DNA from: JANNRR01 sp031401675
Lineage (GTDB): Bacteria > Pseudomonadota > Alphaproteobacteria > Rhodobacterales > Rhodobacteraceae
Assembly (NCBI GenBank): GCA_031401675.1
Contig: JANNRR010000136.1
Coordinates: forward strand, 1 to 64,000
DNA: 64,000 nt
Direction: 5' to 3'
A model generated the notes under the pieces. That model was not told where the DNA came from, did not search any database, and was given only the letters and a program-made list of their open reading frames with translations. Made by a program: the position numbers and the translations under genes. The first letter of the stretch is position 1; every line of letters begins with the position of its first letter. This document shows positions 12,437-20,716 of this stretch, one piece after another.

Positions 12437-13297
12437 TCAGCCGGTCGGGCCAAACGCCCCCGGACCACGTAAAGAGGCATGGCGGTTCACGTCCTTGTAA
12501 AGCAGATAGCGGAACGGCTCAGAGCCGGCGGCATAACAGGCCTGCGGGCAAAAGGCGCGCAGCCACATGAAATCCCCGGCCTCGACCTCGACCCAGTCGC
12601 GGTTCAGCCGGTAGACCGCCTTGCCCTGCAGCACGTAAAGCCCGTGCTCCATCACATGGGTTTCCTCGAACGGGATCAGGCCGCCGGGCTGGAAGGTGAC
12701 GATGTTGACATGCATGTCGTGGCCAAGGTCGGCGGGGTCGACAAATCGTGTCGTCGCCCACTTGCCGCCGGTGGCGGGCATCGGCACCGGCGCAATCTCG
12801 CGTTCGTTGGTGACGAAGGCGGCGGGGGCGTCCAGACCGGGCGCTGGCTGGTAAAGCTTGCGCAGCCAATGGAACCGCGCCGGTTGCAAACCTTCGGCGC
12901 GCAGACGCCACGCGGTTCCGGCCGGGATATAGGCATAGCCGCCGGTATCAAGCTCAAAGGTTTCCGTGCCCAGCGTCAGCGCGATCAGCCCGCCAGTGAC
13001 GAAGATCACCGATTGCGCCCCCGGTTCCGGGTCCGGCGCATCCGACCCGCCGCCCGGTTCCACCTGCATCACATACTGGCTGAAGGTTTCCGAAAACCCC
13101 GACATCGGCCGGGCGATCAGCCACAGCTTGGTCTTGTCCCACCCCGGCAGCGCGCTGGTGACGATGTCGGAAAACACCCCCCTGGGGATGAAGGCATAGG
13201 CTTCGGTAAAGACGGCGCGGCCGGTGTGCAGCGCGGTTTGCGGCGGCAGGCCGCCGGCCGGCGTGTAATAACCGGGCGGCGCGTGATGGTCGGTCAT
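12437..13297 (-). CDS. allE: (S)-Ureidoglycine aminohydrolase (bicupin)
   Basis: 286-residue two-cupin protein. The N-terminal half holds LIARPMSGFSETFSQYVM and the C-terminal cupin FQPGGLIPFEETHVMEHGLYVLQG, in which E, H and H supply manganese ligands, with Q of PQACYAAG as the likely fourth. Converts (S)-ureidoglycine to ureidoglycolate with release of ammonia, feeding AllA. Its ATG overlaps the stop of the upstream allantoinase/decarboxylase fusion by 4 bp, so the two are translationally coupled. No gene for allantoate amidohydrolase, the enzyme that makes ureidoglycine, occurs in this window. Confidence 0.9.
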   Translation of the reverse strand: MTDHHAPPGYYTPAGGLPPQTALHTGRAVFTEAYAFIPRGVFSDIVTSALPGWDKTKLWLIARPMSGFSETFSQYVMQVEPGGGSDAPDPEPGAQSVIFVTGGLIALTLGTETFELDTGGYAYIPAGTAWRLRAEGLQPARFHWLRKLYQPAPGLDAPAAFVTNEREIAPVPMPATGGKWATTRFVDPADLGHDMHVNIVTFQPGGLIPFEETHVMEHGLYVLQGKAVYRLNRDWVEVEAGDFMWLRAFCPQACYAAGSEPFRYLLYKDVNRHASLRGPGAFGPTG

Positions 13298-14709
13298 GGC
13301 AGGATGGCTTTCAGCCGGTGCAGGGCGATGCGTTCGACCTCGCGGCAGGCGGTTTCTAACTCGGTGGTACGGTCATTGTTCAGACGGGTCCGGAACGCCG
13401 CCAGAATCGAACCCTTGCTATGATCGCGCACTGCAATGATGAAGGGAAACCCGTGTCTTGCGACATAGGCGGCGTTCTGCGCCTGAAACGCCGCCCGTTC
13501 CGCGTCGGTCAGGGCATCCAGCCCGGCGCTGGCCTGTTCGGCGCTGCTGTCTGCCGTCAGCCGCTTCGCCGCCGCCAGCTTGCCCGCCAGATCAGGGTGC
13601 GCCTGCAATACGCCCAGCCGCTCGGCTTCGGTGGCGCCGCGAAACATCCTGGCCAGCGCATTGTGCAGGCCGCTGGCCGTATCATGTGCCGGGCCAAGCT
13701 CCAATGTGAATGCGCGTTCGGCAACCCATGCGGAATGTTCGTAAACCCCGCCGAAACGGGCAACAAAGGCGGCGCGGTCCATCCGGTGCGGCAGGTCGCG
13801 GCGCTGGTGCGGATGGTTGGCGGCCCAGTGCGCCGCAATCTGGCGCCGCTCGGCGAACCAGCAGCCTGGATGCGCGGCGGCATGGTCCAGAAACCGCTGC
13901 AGCCCGGTGATCCGTCCCGGCCGCCCGATCAGGCGGCAGTGCAGACCCACCGACATCATGCGCGGTGCCCCCGCCTGCCCTTCGGCATAGAGCGCATCGA
14001 ACGTGTCGCGCAGATACGTGAAGAAGTGCTCGCCGGTGTTGAACCCCTGCGGCGTCGCGAAGCGCATGTCGTTGGCATCGAGCGTATAGGGGATGATCAG
14101 CTGGTCACGCGGACCCACCTCGATCCAGTAGGGCAGATCATCGTCATAGGTATCGGAAATCCAGTCGAACCCGCCCGACTCGGCCACCAGCCGCACGGTG
14201 TTGGCCGAACAGCGCCCGGTGTACCAGCCACGCGGGCGGGCCCCGGTCACTTCGGCATGCAGCCGGATCGCCTCGGCAATCGCCGCCCGCTCCTCGGCCT
14301 CGGGCATGTCCTTGTGGTCCACCCATTTCAGCCCGTGTGACGCCATTTCCCAGCCGGCAGCGATCATTGCCGCCGTCTGGTCCGGGCTGCGCGCCAAAGC
14401 GGTGGCGACACCGTATACCGTCACCGGAATCCGCATTCCGGTGAACAGGCGGTGCAATCGCCAGAACCCGGCCCGCGCGCCGTATTCGTAGATCGATTCC
14501 ATGTTCCAGTGCCGCTGGCCCGGCCACGGTGCCGCCCCGACGATCTCCGACAGGAACGCCTCGGACGCCGGATCGCCATGCAGGATGTTGTTCTCGCCGC
14601 CCTCCTCGTAGTTCAGCACGATTTGCACGGCGATCTTCGCGGCCCCCGGCCAGCCCGGGTCGGGCGGGTTGGCCCCATAGCCCTGCATGTCGCGCGGATA
14701 GCGGTTCAC
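13294..14709 (-). CDS. puuE: Allantoinase (PuuE type) fused to OHCU decarboxylase (UraD)
   Basis: 471 residues, two enzymes in one chain. Residues 1-305 are a cofactor-independent PuuE polysaccharide-deacetylase-type allantoinase: PRDMQGYGANPPDPGWPG, LNYEEGGENN, YGARAGFWRL, ASHGLKWVDHKDM. Residues 310-471 are UraD: EHSAWVAERAF, LQAHPDLAGKLA, HGFPFIIAVRDHSK. The chain decarboxylates 2-oxo-4-hydroxy-4-carboxy-5-ureidoimidazoline to S-allantoin, then opens allantoin to allantoate. First gene of the minus-strand unit; uraH starts 94 bp away on the other strand, with a perfect palindrome between. Confidence 0.94.
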   Translation of the reverse strand: MNRYPRDMQGYGANPPDPGWPGAAKIAVQIVLNYEEGGENNILHGDPASEAFLSEIVGAAPWPGQRHWNMESIYEYGARAGFWRLHRLFTGMRIPVTVYGVATALARSPDQTAAMIAAGWEMASHGLKWVDHKDMPEAEERAAIAEAIRLHAEVTGARPRGWYTGRCSANTVRLVAESGGFDWISDTYDDDLPYWIEVGPRDQLIIPYTLDANDMRFATPQGFNTGEHFFTYLRDTFDALYAEGQAGAPRMMSVGLHCRLIGRPGRITGLQRFLDHAAAHPGCWFAERRQIAAHWAANHPHQRRDLPHRMDRAAFVARFGGVYEHSAWVAERAFTLELGPAHDTASGLHNALARMFRGATEAERLGVLQAHPDLAGKLAAAKRLTADSSAEQASAGLDALTDAERAAFQAQNAAYVARHGFPFIIAVRDHSKGSILAAFRTRLNNDRTTELETACREVERIALHRLKAILP

Positions 14710-14762
14710 GGCTGGTCACCTTGGCGGGTTGCGACTATCGTTGTCGCCGCCGAACAGACCAT

Positions 14763-14781
14763 TTTCGGAGCGGCTCCGAAA
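14763..14781. promoter_or_regulatory. Perfect 8-bp inverted repeat in the divergent purine-gene promoter region
   Basis: TTTCGGAG-CGG-CTCCGAAA, midway between the divergent starts of puuE-uraD (14709, minus) and uraH (14804, plus). Symmetry, size and position suggest an operator for a dimeric regulator controlling both units. No regulator gene adjoins it and I do not recognise the motif. Confidence 0.6.
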
Positions 14782-14803
14782 GGGGAAATTGGGGACAGGC
14801 GCG

Positions 14804-15160
14804 ATGACGGGACGGTTGACGACGCATGTGCTGGATACGGCGCGCGGGCTGCCGGCGGCAGGGGTAAAGGTGCTCTTGTACCGGGTGACACGCAACTCGC
14901 ACCGCAAGATCGCCGAGGCGGTCACCAACGCCAACGGGCGCACCGAGGTGCCCCTGCTGGAGGGCAAGGCGTTCAGCGCCGGCAGGTATGAGCTGATCTT
15001 TGCCGCCGGCGACTATCTGCGGGCCAGCGGGCAGGCGGGCGCCGAACCAGCGTTTCTCGACGAAATCCCGATCCGCTTTGGCATCGCGGATGCCGGGTCG
15101 CACTACCACGTGCCGCTGCTGATCAGCCCGTTCGGCTATTCGACCTACCGGGGGAGTTGA
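14804..15160 (+). CDS. uraH: 5-Hydroxyisourate hydrolase
   Basis: 118-residue transthyretin-like enzyme. Family signatures are complete: RLTTHVLDTARGLPA at residues 4-18, an internal GRTEVPLL, HYHVPLLISPFGYSTYRGS at the end, and the terminal YRGS tetrapeptide. Hydrolyses 5-hydroxyisourate, product of urate hydroxylation by PuuD encoded next, to OHCU, the substrate of the UraD domain encoded divergently. I chose the ATG at 14804, preceded by GGGGA; the frame runs back to 14729 but would cross the palindrome. Confidence 0.95.
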   Translation: MTGRLTTHVLDTARGLPAAGVKVLLYRVTRNSHRKIAEAVTNANGRTEVPLLEGKAFSAGRYELIFAAGDYLRASGQAGAEPAFLDEIPIRFGIADAGSHYHVPLLISPFGYSTYRGS

Positions 15161-15326
15161 GGCAGGCCGCAGCCCCGACCACTCCCGGGCAATGACTGTA
15201 GCGCTCCGCCCCGTCGGCCGTCATGGCCATGGTTCCTGCCGGTTTTTCGCATGGCCTTCCGCGCAAATCGGTTCTTTACTGGCGGGCAGGCACCGATGGC
15301 GCAGCGGACGAGGAAGGACGGTAGGC

Positions 15327-16550
15327 ATGTATGACTGGGCAGTCCTGATGGAATGGGTCGAGCTTGCGTTACGCTGGACGCATGTGATCACGGCGGTGGC
15401 ATGGATCGGATCCAGTTTCTATTTCATTGCCCTCGACCTCGGCCTGTACCGCGACCGCAATCTGGCCTCGGGAGCCGATGGCGAGGAATGGCAGGTGCAT
15501 GGCGGCGGCTTCTACCACATCCAGAAATATCTGGTGGCCCCGCCGGGGATGCCGGAGCATCTGACCTGGTTCAAATGGGAAAGCTACGCCACCTGGATGT
15601 CGGGTGCGGCCCTCTTGTTCGTGGTCTATTATCTGGGGGCAGAGTTCTATCTGATCGACCCGGCGGTCGCCGATCTGGCCGTCTGGCAGGCGGTGGCAAT
15701 CTCGGCGGGGTCGCTGGTGTTCGGCTGGTTCGCCTATGACGCCATCTGCAAATCGCGGTTCGGGTCCGACAACACCCGGCTGATGCTGGGGCTTTACCTC
15801 ATCCTCGTCGGCATGGCCTGGGGCTACAGCCAGGTGTTCACCGGCCGCGCCGCCCTGCTGCATCTGGGGGCCTTCACCGCCACCATCATGTCGGCCAATG
15901 TCTTTCTGACCATCATCCCGAACCAGAAGATCGTGGTGGCCGATCTGATCGCCGGTCGCAAACCCGATGCGAAATACGGCAAGATCGCCAAGCAGCGCAG
16001 CACCCACAACAACTACCTGACGCTGCCAGTACTGTTCCTGATGCTGTCGAACCACTACCCGCTGGCCTATGCCACCCCCTACAACTGGGTGATCGCGTCC
16101 CTGGTGTTCCTGATGGGCGTGACGATCCGGCACTGGTTCAATTCCAAACATGCCCGCAGCGGCAACCCGCACTGGACCTGGGGGGCGACGGTGGTGATCT
16201 TTCTGATCATCGCCTGGCTGTCGACCGCGCCGATGTGGCGGGCCGAGCAGCAGGGGCAACTGCAGGGCGCCGCCGCCCGGTTTGCCAATGCCGACGGCTT
16301 TGCCGATGTCGAACAGATCGTTCTCGGGCGCTGTTCGATGTGCCACGCGACCGAGCCGGTCTGGCAGGGGCTGCACTGGGCCCCCAAGGCGGTGCGGTTG
16401 GAAACCTCAGCCCAGATCGCGCACGAAGCCCGGCGGATCTACCTGCAGTCCGGTCTGACCCATGCCATGCCGCCGGCCAACCTGTCGCTGATGGAACCGG
16501 CGGAACGCGCGGCCATCGTCGCCTGGTATCGCAGCGTCACCGGATCGTAG
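15327..16550 (+). CDS. puuD: Membrane urate hydroxylase with cytochrome c domain
   Basis: 407 residues. The urate-oxidase-N membrane domain (about 1-310) opens with RWTHVITAVAWIGSSFYFIALD and has about eight hydrophobic helices. The C-terminal haem-c domain has CSMCH at residues 336-340 and a probable distal Met in HAMPPANLS. It oxidises urate to 5-hydroxyisourate and passes electrons to the respiratory chain through the haem instead of making H2O2. The ATG at 15327 is preceded by AGGAAGG. Follows uraH on the same strand, 166 bp apart. Confidence 0.93.
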   Translation: MYDWAVLMEWVELALRWTHVITAVAWIGSSFYFIALDLGLYRDRNLASGADGEEWQVHGGGFYHIQKYLVAPPGMPEHLTWFKWESYATWMSGAALLFVVYYLGAEFYLIDPAVADLAVWQAVAISAGSLVFGWFAYDAICKSRFGSDNTRLMLGLYLILVGMAWGYSQVFTGRAALLHLGAFTATIMSANVFLTIIPNQKIVVADLIAGRKPDAKYGKIAKQRSTHNNYLTLPVLFLMLSNHYPLAYATPYNWVIASLVFLMGVTIRHWFNSKHARSGNPHWTWGATVVIFLIIAWLSTAPMWRAEQQGQLQGAAARFANADGFADVEQIVLGRCSMCHATEPVWQGLHWAPKAVRLETSAQIAHEARRIYLQSGLTHAMPPANLSLMEPAERAAIVAWYRSVTGS

Positions 16551-16734
16551 CAGGCCGATCACGGAAAAATGGTGACGTTTGACGAAAACGCGATGCCATA
16601 TGTGGTCCTGGTGCAAATGTTCGGCCTTGAGAACCCGGGCCGATCAGTTGGCCGTCCGGGGGACGGACAACCGGCCCGTTGCCCGAAAGCGCAAGCGAAG
16701 GGCAAGGGAAGTTGGGCCGGGTGCCGTGGTAGGA

Positions 16735-16807
16735 AAATCGTGGCGCGCCTGGCTGGGCTGGCGCGCACTATAGCGCCTGCCAAGGGGCGGCAGGCGCGCC
16801 ACGATTT
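16735..16807. repeat. 17-bp perfect inverted repeat with mutually exclusive inner hairpin
   Basis: Outer arms are 16735-16751 (AAATCGTGGCGCGCCTG) and 16791-16807, exactly complementary around a 39-nt centre. An alternative 9-bp hairpin (16773-16781 with 16789-16797, 7-nt loop) uses part of the right arm, so the two folds cannot coexist. No T-run follows, so it is not a plain intrinsic terminator. It could be a small palindromic element or a structured RNA. Confidence 0.65.
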
Positions 16808-16819
16808 GATTGAAATCAA
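16806..16819. promoter_or_regulatory. Perfect FNR/FixK-type box
   Basis: TTGAT-TGAA-ATCAA, an exact match to the TTGAT-N4-ATCAA consensus of FNR/FnrL/FixK regulators, inside the longer palindrome ATTTGATTGAAATCAAAT (16804-16821). It lies between two convergent genes, so it has no obvious protein-coding target. On the minus strand a TATAGT (16773-16768) lies about 42 bp from the box centre. Confidence 0.55.
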
Positions 16820-16932
16820 ATCAGGCAAGAAACGGGACCTGATCCGTACCCGCACCCCGGCCGGCCAGCCGTGTCCTGCGCCAATAGGACCAATTCCTTG
16901 ACGGGTGATCCGATCATGCGCTCCCCTCGCCC

Positions 16933-17937
16933 CTAACCCCGCGCAAAGCTCCAGCGCATCGCCTGAACCCGCGTCTGACCGGGTGCCAGCGCCACAGTGG
17001 CGAAATCCGGCCGGTTCGGCGCGTCGGGCCAGTGCTGCGGCTCCAGCGCAATCCCGGCGAACGCGCCATAGGGCTGGCCCGCGTGCCCGGGAAAGGCCCC
17101 GGTGTTCAACCGGGAGCCGTCATAGATCTGCAACCCCGGCTCGGTGGTGTCCAGCGTCATCCGGACCCCCTTGGCACCGGTCAGTTCGGCGGCAAACCGC
17201 AAGTCTCCCGGTCCGTCGGCCAGACAGAAGTTGTGATCATAGCCCTCGGTCTGATCCAGCGCCCGGCCCCGGCGCAGGTCGAACACCGTACCCTCGACCG
17301 GCACTGGCCCGCCACGCGGGATCTTGCGGTCATCGACTGGCAGATAGCGGTCGGCCGCCACCCGCAGCCGGTGGCCGCTGGTCGAGCCGCTGCCATCCAG
17401 CGCCCAATAGCTGTGATTGGTCAGATTGATCAGCGTCGGCGCATCGGTGGTCGCGCGCAGCGTCAGCGTCAACGCGGCGGTGCCCGACAGCTCAAACACT
17501 GCCTCGAACCGGCGGTTCCCGGGAAAGCCGCCCAGCCCGTCGGGCAGCGCCAGTTGCAGCGTCACCGCCGTCGCACTGGCCTCGGCAATCGTCCAGACCT
17601 GCGCCTGCGTGCCGGTGCGGCCACCATGCAACGTGGTGACGCCGGCCTCGTTCGCCTCGAACCGGCAGGTCTTGCCGGCGATCACGGCGCTGGCCCCGGC
17701 AATGCGGTTGGCAACCGGGCCGACGATCGCCCCCATGTAGCCCATCGGCCCGTCCTCATAGGCCGCCATCTGCTCGCCGCCCAGCGTCAATGACCACGGC
17801 GTCCCGGCCAGCCGCACATCCTGCAAGACTGCCCCCCAGGTCAGCACGGCAACGGTCAGTTCGCCCCGTGTCAGCCGGATTTTCTGAACCGCTTGGCCGG
17901 ATGATGTCGTCCCGAACGGGCGGATGTCAGCACTCAC
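16933..17937 (-). CDS. galM: Galactose mutarotase (aldose 1-epimerase)
   Basis: 334 residues of the GalM/aldose-epimerase family: VGPVANRIAGA, ITTLHGG-like VTTLHGGRTG, INLTNHSYWALDGSG with the catalytic-region histidine, GYDHNFCL, and ALEPQHWPDAPNRPDF. Interconverts alpha- and beta-galactose so that sugar freed by the beta-galactosidase matches the dehydrogenase. The GTG start at 17937 overlaps the upstream stop by 4 bp (GTGA); the longer frame to 18090 lies inside the galactosidase gene. Last gene of the operon. Confidence 0.92.
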   Translation of the reverse strand: MSADIRPFGTTSSGQAVQKIRLTRGELTVAVLTWGAVLQDVRLAGTPWSLTLGGEQMAAYEDGPMGYMGAIVGPVANRIAGASAVIAGKTCRFEANEAGVTTLHGGRTGTQAQVWTIAEASATAVTLQLALPDGLGGFPGNRRFEAVFELSGTAALTLTLRATTDAPTLINLTNHSYWALDGSGSTSGHRLRVAADRYLPVDDRKIPRGGPVPVEGTVFDLRRGRALDQTEGYDHNFCLADGPGDLRFAAELTGAKGVRMTLDTTEPGLQIYDGSRLNTGAFPGHAGQPYGAFAGIALEPQHWPDAPNRPDFATVALAPGQTRVQAMRWSFARG

Positions 17938-19865
17938 AGCTTGCTCCAATGCACATCGGCGGCAGCAATCGTCACCCCTGCGTGGGTGACGGGCTGCGGA
18001 TTGTAGTTGATCAGAAAGCGGTGGGTCGCGCTGTCGCGTTGCCGCAGACCCTCGGGCAGGTCGGTGACGGCGATGCCTTCGGCCAGACACGCCGCCCGCA
18101 GGATCCGCGCCAGCGCCACAGGGTCGGGCCAGCCGCCCAGATATTGCAACGTGCTGCCGCCGGCCGAACCAGATTGCATCAGCGCCGGAACCCCGTCCAG
18201 AGCGCGCTCCAGCACCCGGGCGCTGCCCTCCAGCTCCTCACGCCAGTGCCGCAGACTGCCGCCGGCCTCCAGCGGCACTTCGACATCGGGCGGCAGGCTC
18301 TCGACCCGTGCCACCGTGCAGTCCAGACCCGGCAGGCCCGGCGGCAGCGGCAGCGGTATCGCGAAATCGGGGGTGCGGGAATTGCTGCGCGGGCCCAGGA
18401 TAACCGTGCCGCCGTAACCGTCCAGCGCGGCCCGCAGGCTCGGGGGCAGGGTGAACAGACCCGGGATCAGGACCAGCCGGTAGGCACCCAGATCGGCGGT
18501 ATCCGGTGCCACCACGTCGATGTTCAGCCCCAGGGCCCGCAACCCGCGATAGAACGCGAAGCACAGTGCGAAATAGTCGAAATCCCGCCCCTGCGGCTGC
18601 GTCTCCCATGCCCAGGCCGAAGCATAGTCGAACAAGAGCGCCACCGGGGCCGAACCGGTTCCAGCCTCGGGCATCTCGGCCAGCTCGCGGGCGACCTGCG
18701 CCACTTCGGCCAGCCCCGGGGCCGGGGCGCTGTCCGGGCGCAGCAACCCGGCATGCATCTGTTCCTGACCGAAAGGTGCCTGCCGCCAGCGGAAATAGAC
18801 CACCGCCTCGGCCCCATGGGCAAACGCCTCCCATGCCCACAGCCTGGCCATGCCGGGCAGCGGTGCCGGATTATACGGTGCCCAGTTCACCGGCCCCGGC
18901 TGCTGTTCCATCACCCACCAGCGCCCGCGCCCGACCGCCCGATAGAGATCATGGTGAAACGCCTGCAGATCGGGATCGCCCTGCCGCAGGAATCGCCGCT
19001 TGTGCGCCGGCGACCCCTCCAGCCGGTCCGACAGGAACCCCAGCGGATAGCTGTCCCACGACGCGATATCCAGATCGGCCCCGACCGCGTAATGGTCAAA
19101 GCTGGTCACGCGCCCCATGTAATTGTGGATGATCGGCGCGGCCGAATGGCGGCGGATGATCTCGGTCTGCACCCGGTTGAACGCAACCACCTGATCCGAG
19201 GCGTAGCGGCGGAAATCCATCACATGCGCCGGTGCCGGTTCGGTAACGGTCAGATTGGGCAGGCCGATCTGGTCGAACGTGTCATACTCCATCGACCAGA
19301 ACACCGTCCCCCAGGCCCGGTTCAGCGCCGCCGCAGACTGGTACTTCTGCGCCAGCCAGTCGCGGAACCCCGCCAGTGCCGCAGCGGAATAGCTGAGCGT
19401 GGTGTCATGGCAGCCATATTCATTGTCGGTCTGCCAGGCCGCGACATGCGGGTTGGCACCGTAGCGTTTGGCCAGCAGCGTCACGATCCGCGCACATTCG
19501 GCGCGGTAGCCGATGTGGCTGAAGCAATAGTGGCGGCGCGACCCGAAGCCGCGCTGACGACCATGTGCATCCAGCGCCAGCATGTCGGGATGCCGGTCCA
19601 GCATCCAGCGCGGCGGGGTGGCGGTGGGCGTACCCAGCACAACCCGCAACCCGGCGGCCCCCAGCGTGGCAATCGCCCGGTCCAGCCAGCCGAATTCGAT
19701 TTGACCGGGTCGCGGTTCCATCCGGCTCCAGGCAAACTCGCCGATCCGCACCCAACCGATGCCGCTCGCCACCATCCGGGCCGCGTCGTCCGCCCAGTGG
19801 CTCTCGGGCCAGTGCTCGGGATAATAGCAGACGCCCAGGGCGCGCCGGGCCGGCGACAGGCTCAC
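17934..19865 (-). CDS. Beta-galactosidase, glycoside hydrolase family 42
   Basis: 643 residues. GVCYYPEHWPESHWADDAARM opens the GH42 barrel. The acid/base glutamate is E149 in WQTDNEYGCH and the probable nucleophile E320 in VMEQQPGPVNWAPYNPAPLPGM. A trimerisation-type domain (about 380-570) and a C-terminal beta domain follow. No signal peptide, so galactosides must be imported first; no sugar transporter is encoded nearby. GTG start at 19865, coupled to the upstream lactonase gene by a 4-bp GTGA overlap. Confidence 0.93.
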   Translation of the reverse strand: MSLSPARRALGVCYYPEHWPESHWADDAARMVASGIGWVRIGEFAWSRMEPRPGQIEFGWLDRAIATLGAAGLRVVLGTPTATPPRWMLDRHPDMLALDAHGRQRGFGSRRHYCFSHIGYRAECARIVTLLAKRYGANPHVAAWQTDNEYGCHDTTLSYSAAALAGFRDWLAQKYQSAAALNRAWGTVFWSMEYDTFDQIGLPNLTVTEPAPAHVMDFRRYASDQVVAFNRVQTEIIRRHSAAPIIHNYMGRVTSFDHYAVGADLDIASWDSYPLGFLSDRLEGSPAHKRRFLRQGDPDLQAFHHDLYRAVGRGRWWVMEQQPGPVNWAPYNPAPLPGMARLWAWEAFAHGAEAVVYFRWRQAPFGQEQMHAGLLRPDSAPAPGLAEVAQVARELAEMPEAGTGSAPVALLFDYASAWAWETQPQGRDFDYFALCFAFYRGLRALGLNIDVVAPDTADLGAYRLVLIPGLFTLPPSLRAALDGYGGTVILGPRSNSRTPDFAIPLPLPPGLPGLDCTVARVESLPPDVEVPLEAGGSLRHWREELEGSARVLERALDGVPALMQSGSAGGSTLQYLGGWPDPVALARILRAACLAEGIAVTDLPEGLRQRDSATHRFLINYNPQPVTHAGVTIAAADVHWSKL

Positions 19866-20716
19866 AGGATCACGCGGTGTTCGGGCTGCCCCTTGGCGAT
19901 GCCCGCGGCGGCAAAGGTCTTGCCGCTGTCGGGATTCGCGGCCAGATGCTCCGGGGTCAGGCCCTTGGCGGCCGAAGTGCAGAACAGCGTGTCCAGCCCC
20001 GGCCCGCCGAATGCCGGGCACGAGGTCTGGGCGGCGGCAAACGGCACGGCGCGCAGGAACCGGCCCTGCGTATCATAGGCAGCCACCCGGAACGCCCCCC
20101 ACTGCGCCAGCCACATCGTGCCGTCCGCGTCGATCACCGCGCCATCGGGAAACAGGCCTTCGGCCCGCAAATCCAGAAACACCTCGGGCTGTCCCGCCGG
20201 CCAGCCGTCGCCGTCCAGCGCCACCTTCATCACCTGCTGCGTCACGGTGTCGGTGAAATGCGCGTGGCGACCGCCGGGGGGAAAGCAGATCGCGTTCGGG
20301 ATCACGATGCCGCCGAACAGCCTGCGCAACTCGCCGCGGTAATAGCGGTAGATCGCCCCCGGCTTGCCCGGTTCAGCCTTGGCCATGGTCCCGATCCAGA
20401 ACCCGCCCTGCGGATCGGCGCGGCCATCGTTGGACCGTGTCGCGGGATCATCCGCCTCCAGCGCGATCAGATCGGTCCGGTCGCCGGTCACAAGGTCATA
20501 GCGGAACAGCGCGGTTTCCGATGCGATGAGCAGGGTCCGGTCATCGACCCAGCCTGCGGCCGAGACATTTTCGCCGAACTGCCAGTGCTGCGGCTTGCCA
20601 TCCACCTGCGTGTGCAGCCGGTTGGCCAGGATGTCGAACCAGAACAACTGGCCGCGCCCCGGATGCCAGATCGGGCCCTCGCCCAACTGGCAGCACGTCG
20701 TGTCGAAAACGCTCAT
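19862..20716 (-). CDS. SMP-30/gluconolactonase family lactonase, probable galactonolactonase
   Basis: 284-residue six-bladed propeller of the SMP-30/regucalcin family: CQLGEGPIWHPGRGQLFWFDI, with the metal-ligand Glu of LGEGP, then TRSNDGRADPQGGFWIGTM (Asn/Asp ligands) and IPNAICFPPGG. Position between a sugar dehydrogenase and the 2-keto-3-deoxygalactonate genes makes hydrolysis of galactono-lactone the likely job (inference). Both ends overlap neighbours by 4 bp. Confidence 0.88.
   Translation of the reverse strand: MSVFDTTCCQLGEGPIWHPGRGQLFWFDILANRLHTQVDGKPQHWQFGENVSAAGWVDDRTLLIASETALFRYDLVTGDRTDLIALEADDPATRSNDGRADPQGGFWIGTMAKAEPGKPGAIYRYYRGELRRLFGGIVIPNAICFPPGGRHAHFTDTVTQQVMKVALDGDGWPAGQPEVFLDLRAEGLFPDGAVIDADGTMWLAQWGAFRVAAYDTQGRFLRAVPFAAAQTSCPAFGGPGLDTLFCTSAAKGLTPEHLAANPDSGKTFAAAGIAKGQPEHRVIL

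Larger units (their letters stand above)
16551..16932. other. Intergenic region between convergent puuD and galM
   Basis: 382 bp without a convincing gene. It contains a 17-bp perfect inverted repeat (16735-16751 and 16791-16807), a competing internal hairpin, and a perfect FNR-type box (16806-16819). Short open frames here have no recognisable content. Confidence 0.7.

Noticed and set aside
16569..16901. 110-codon plus-strand open frame in the puuD-galM spacer
   Set aside because: It crosses the inverted repeat and FNR-type box, and has no recognisable content or clear ribosome binding site.
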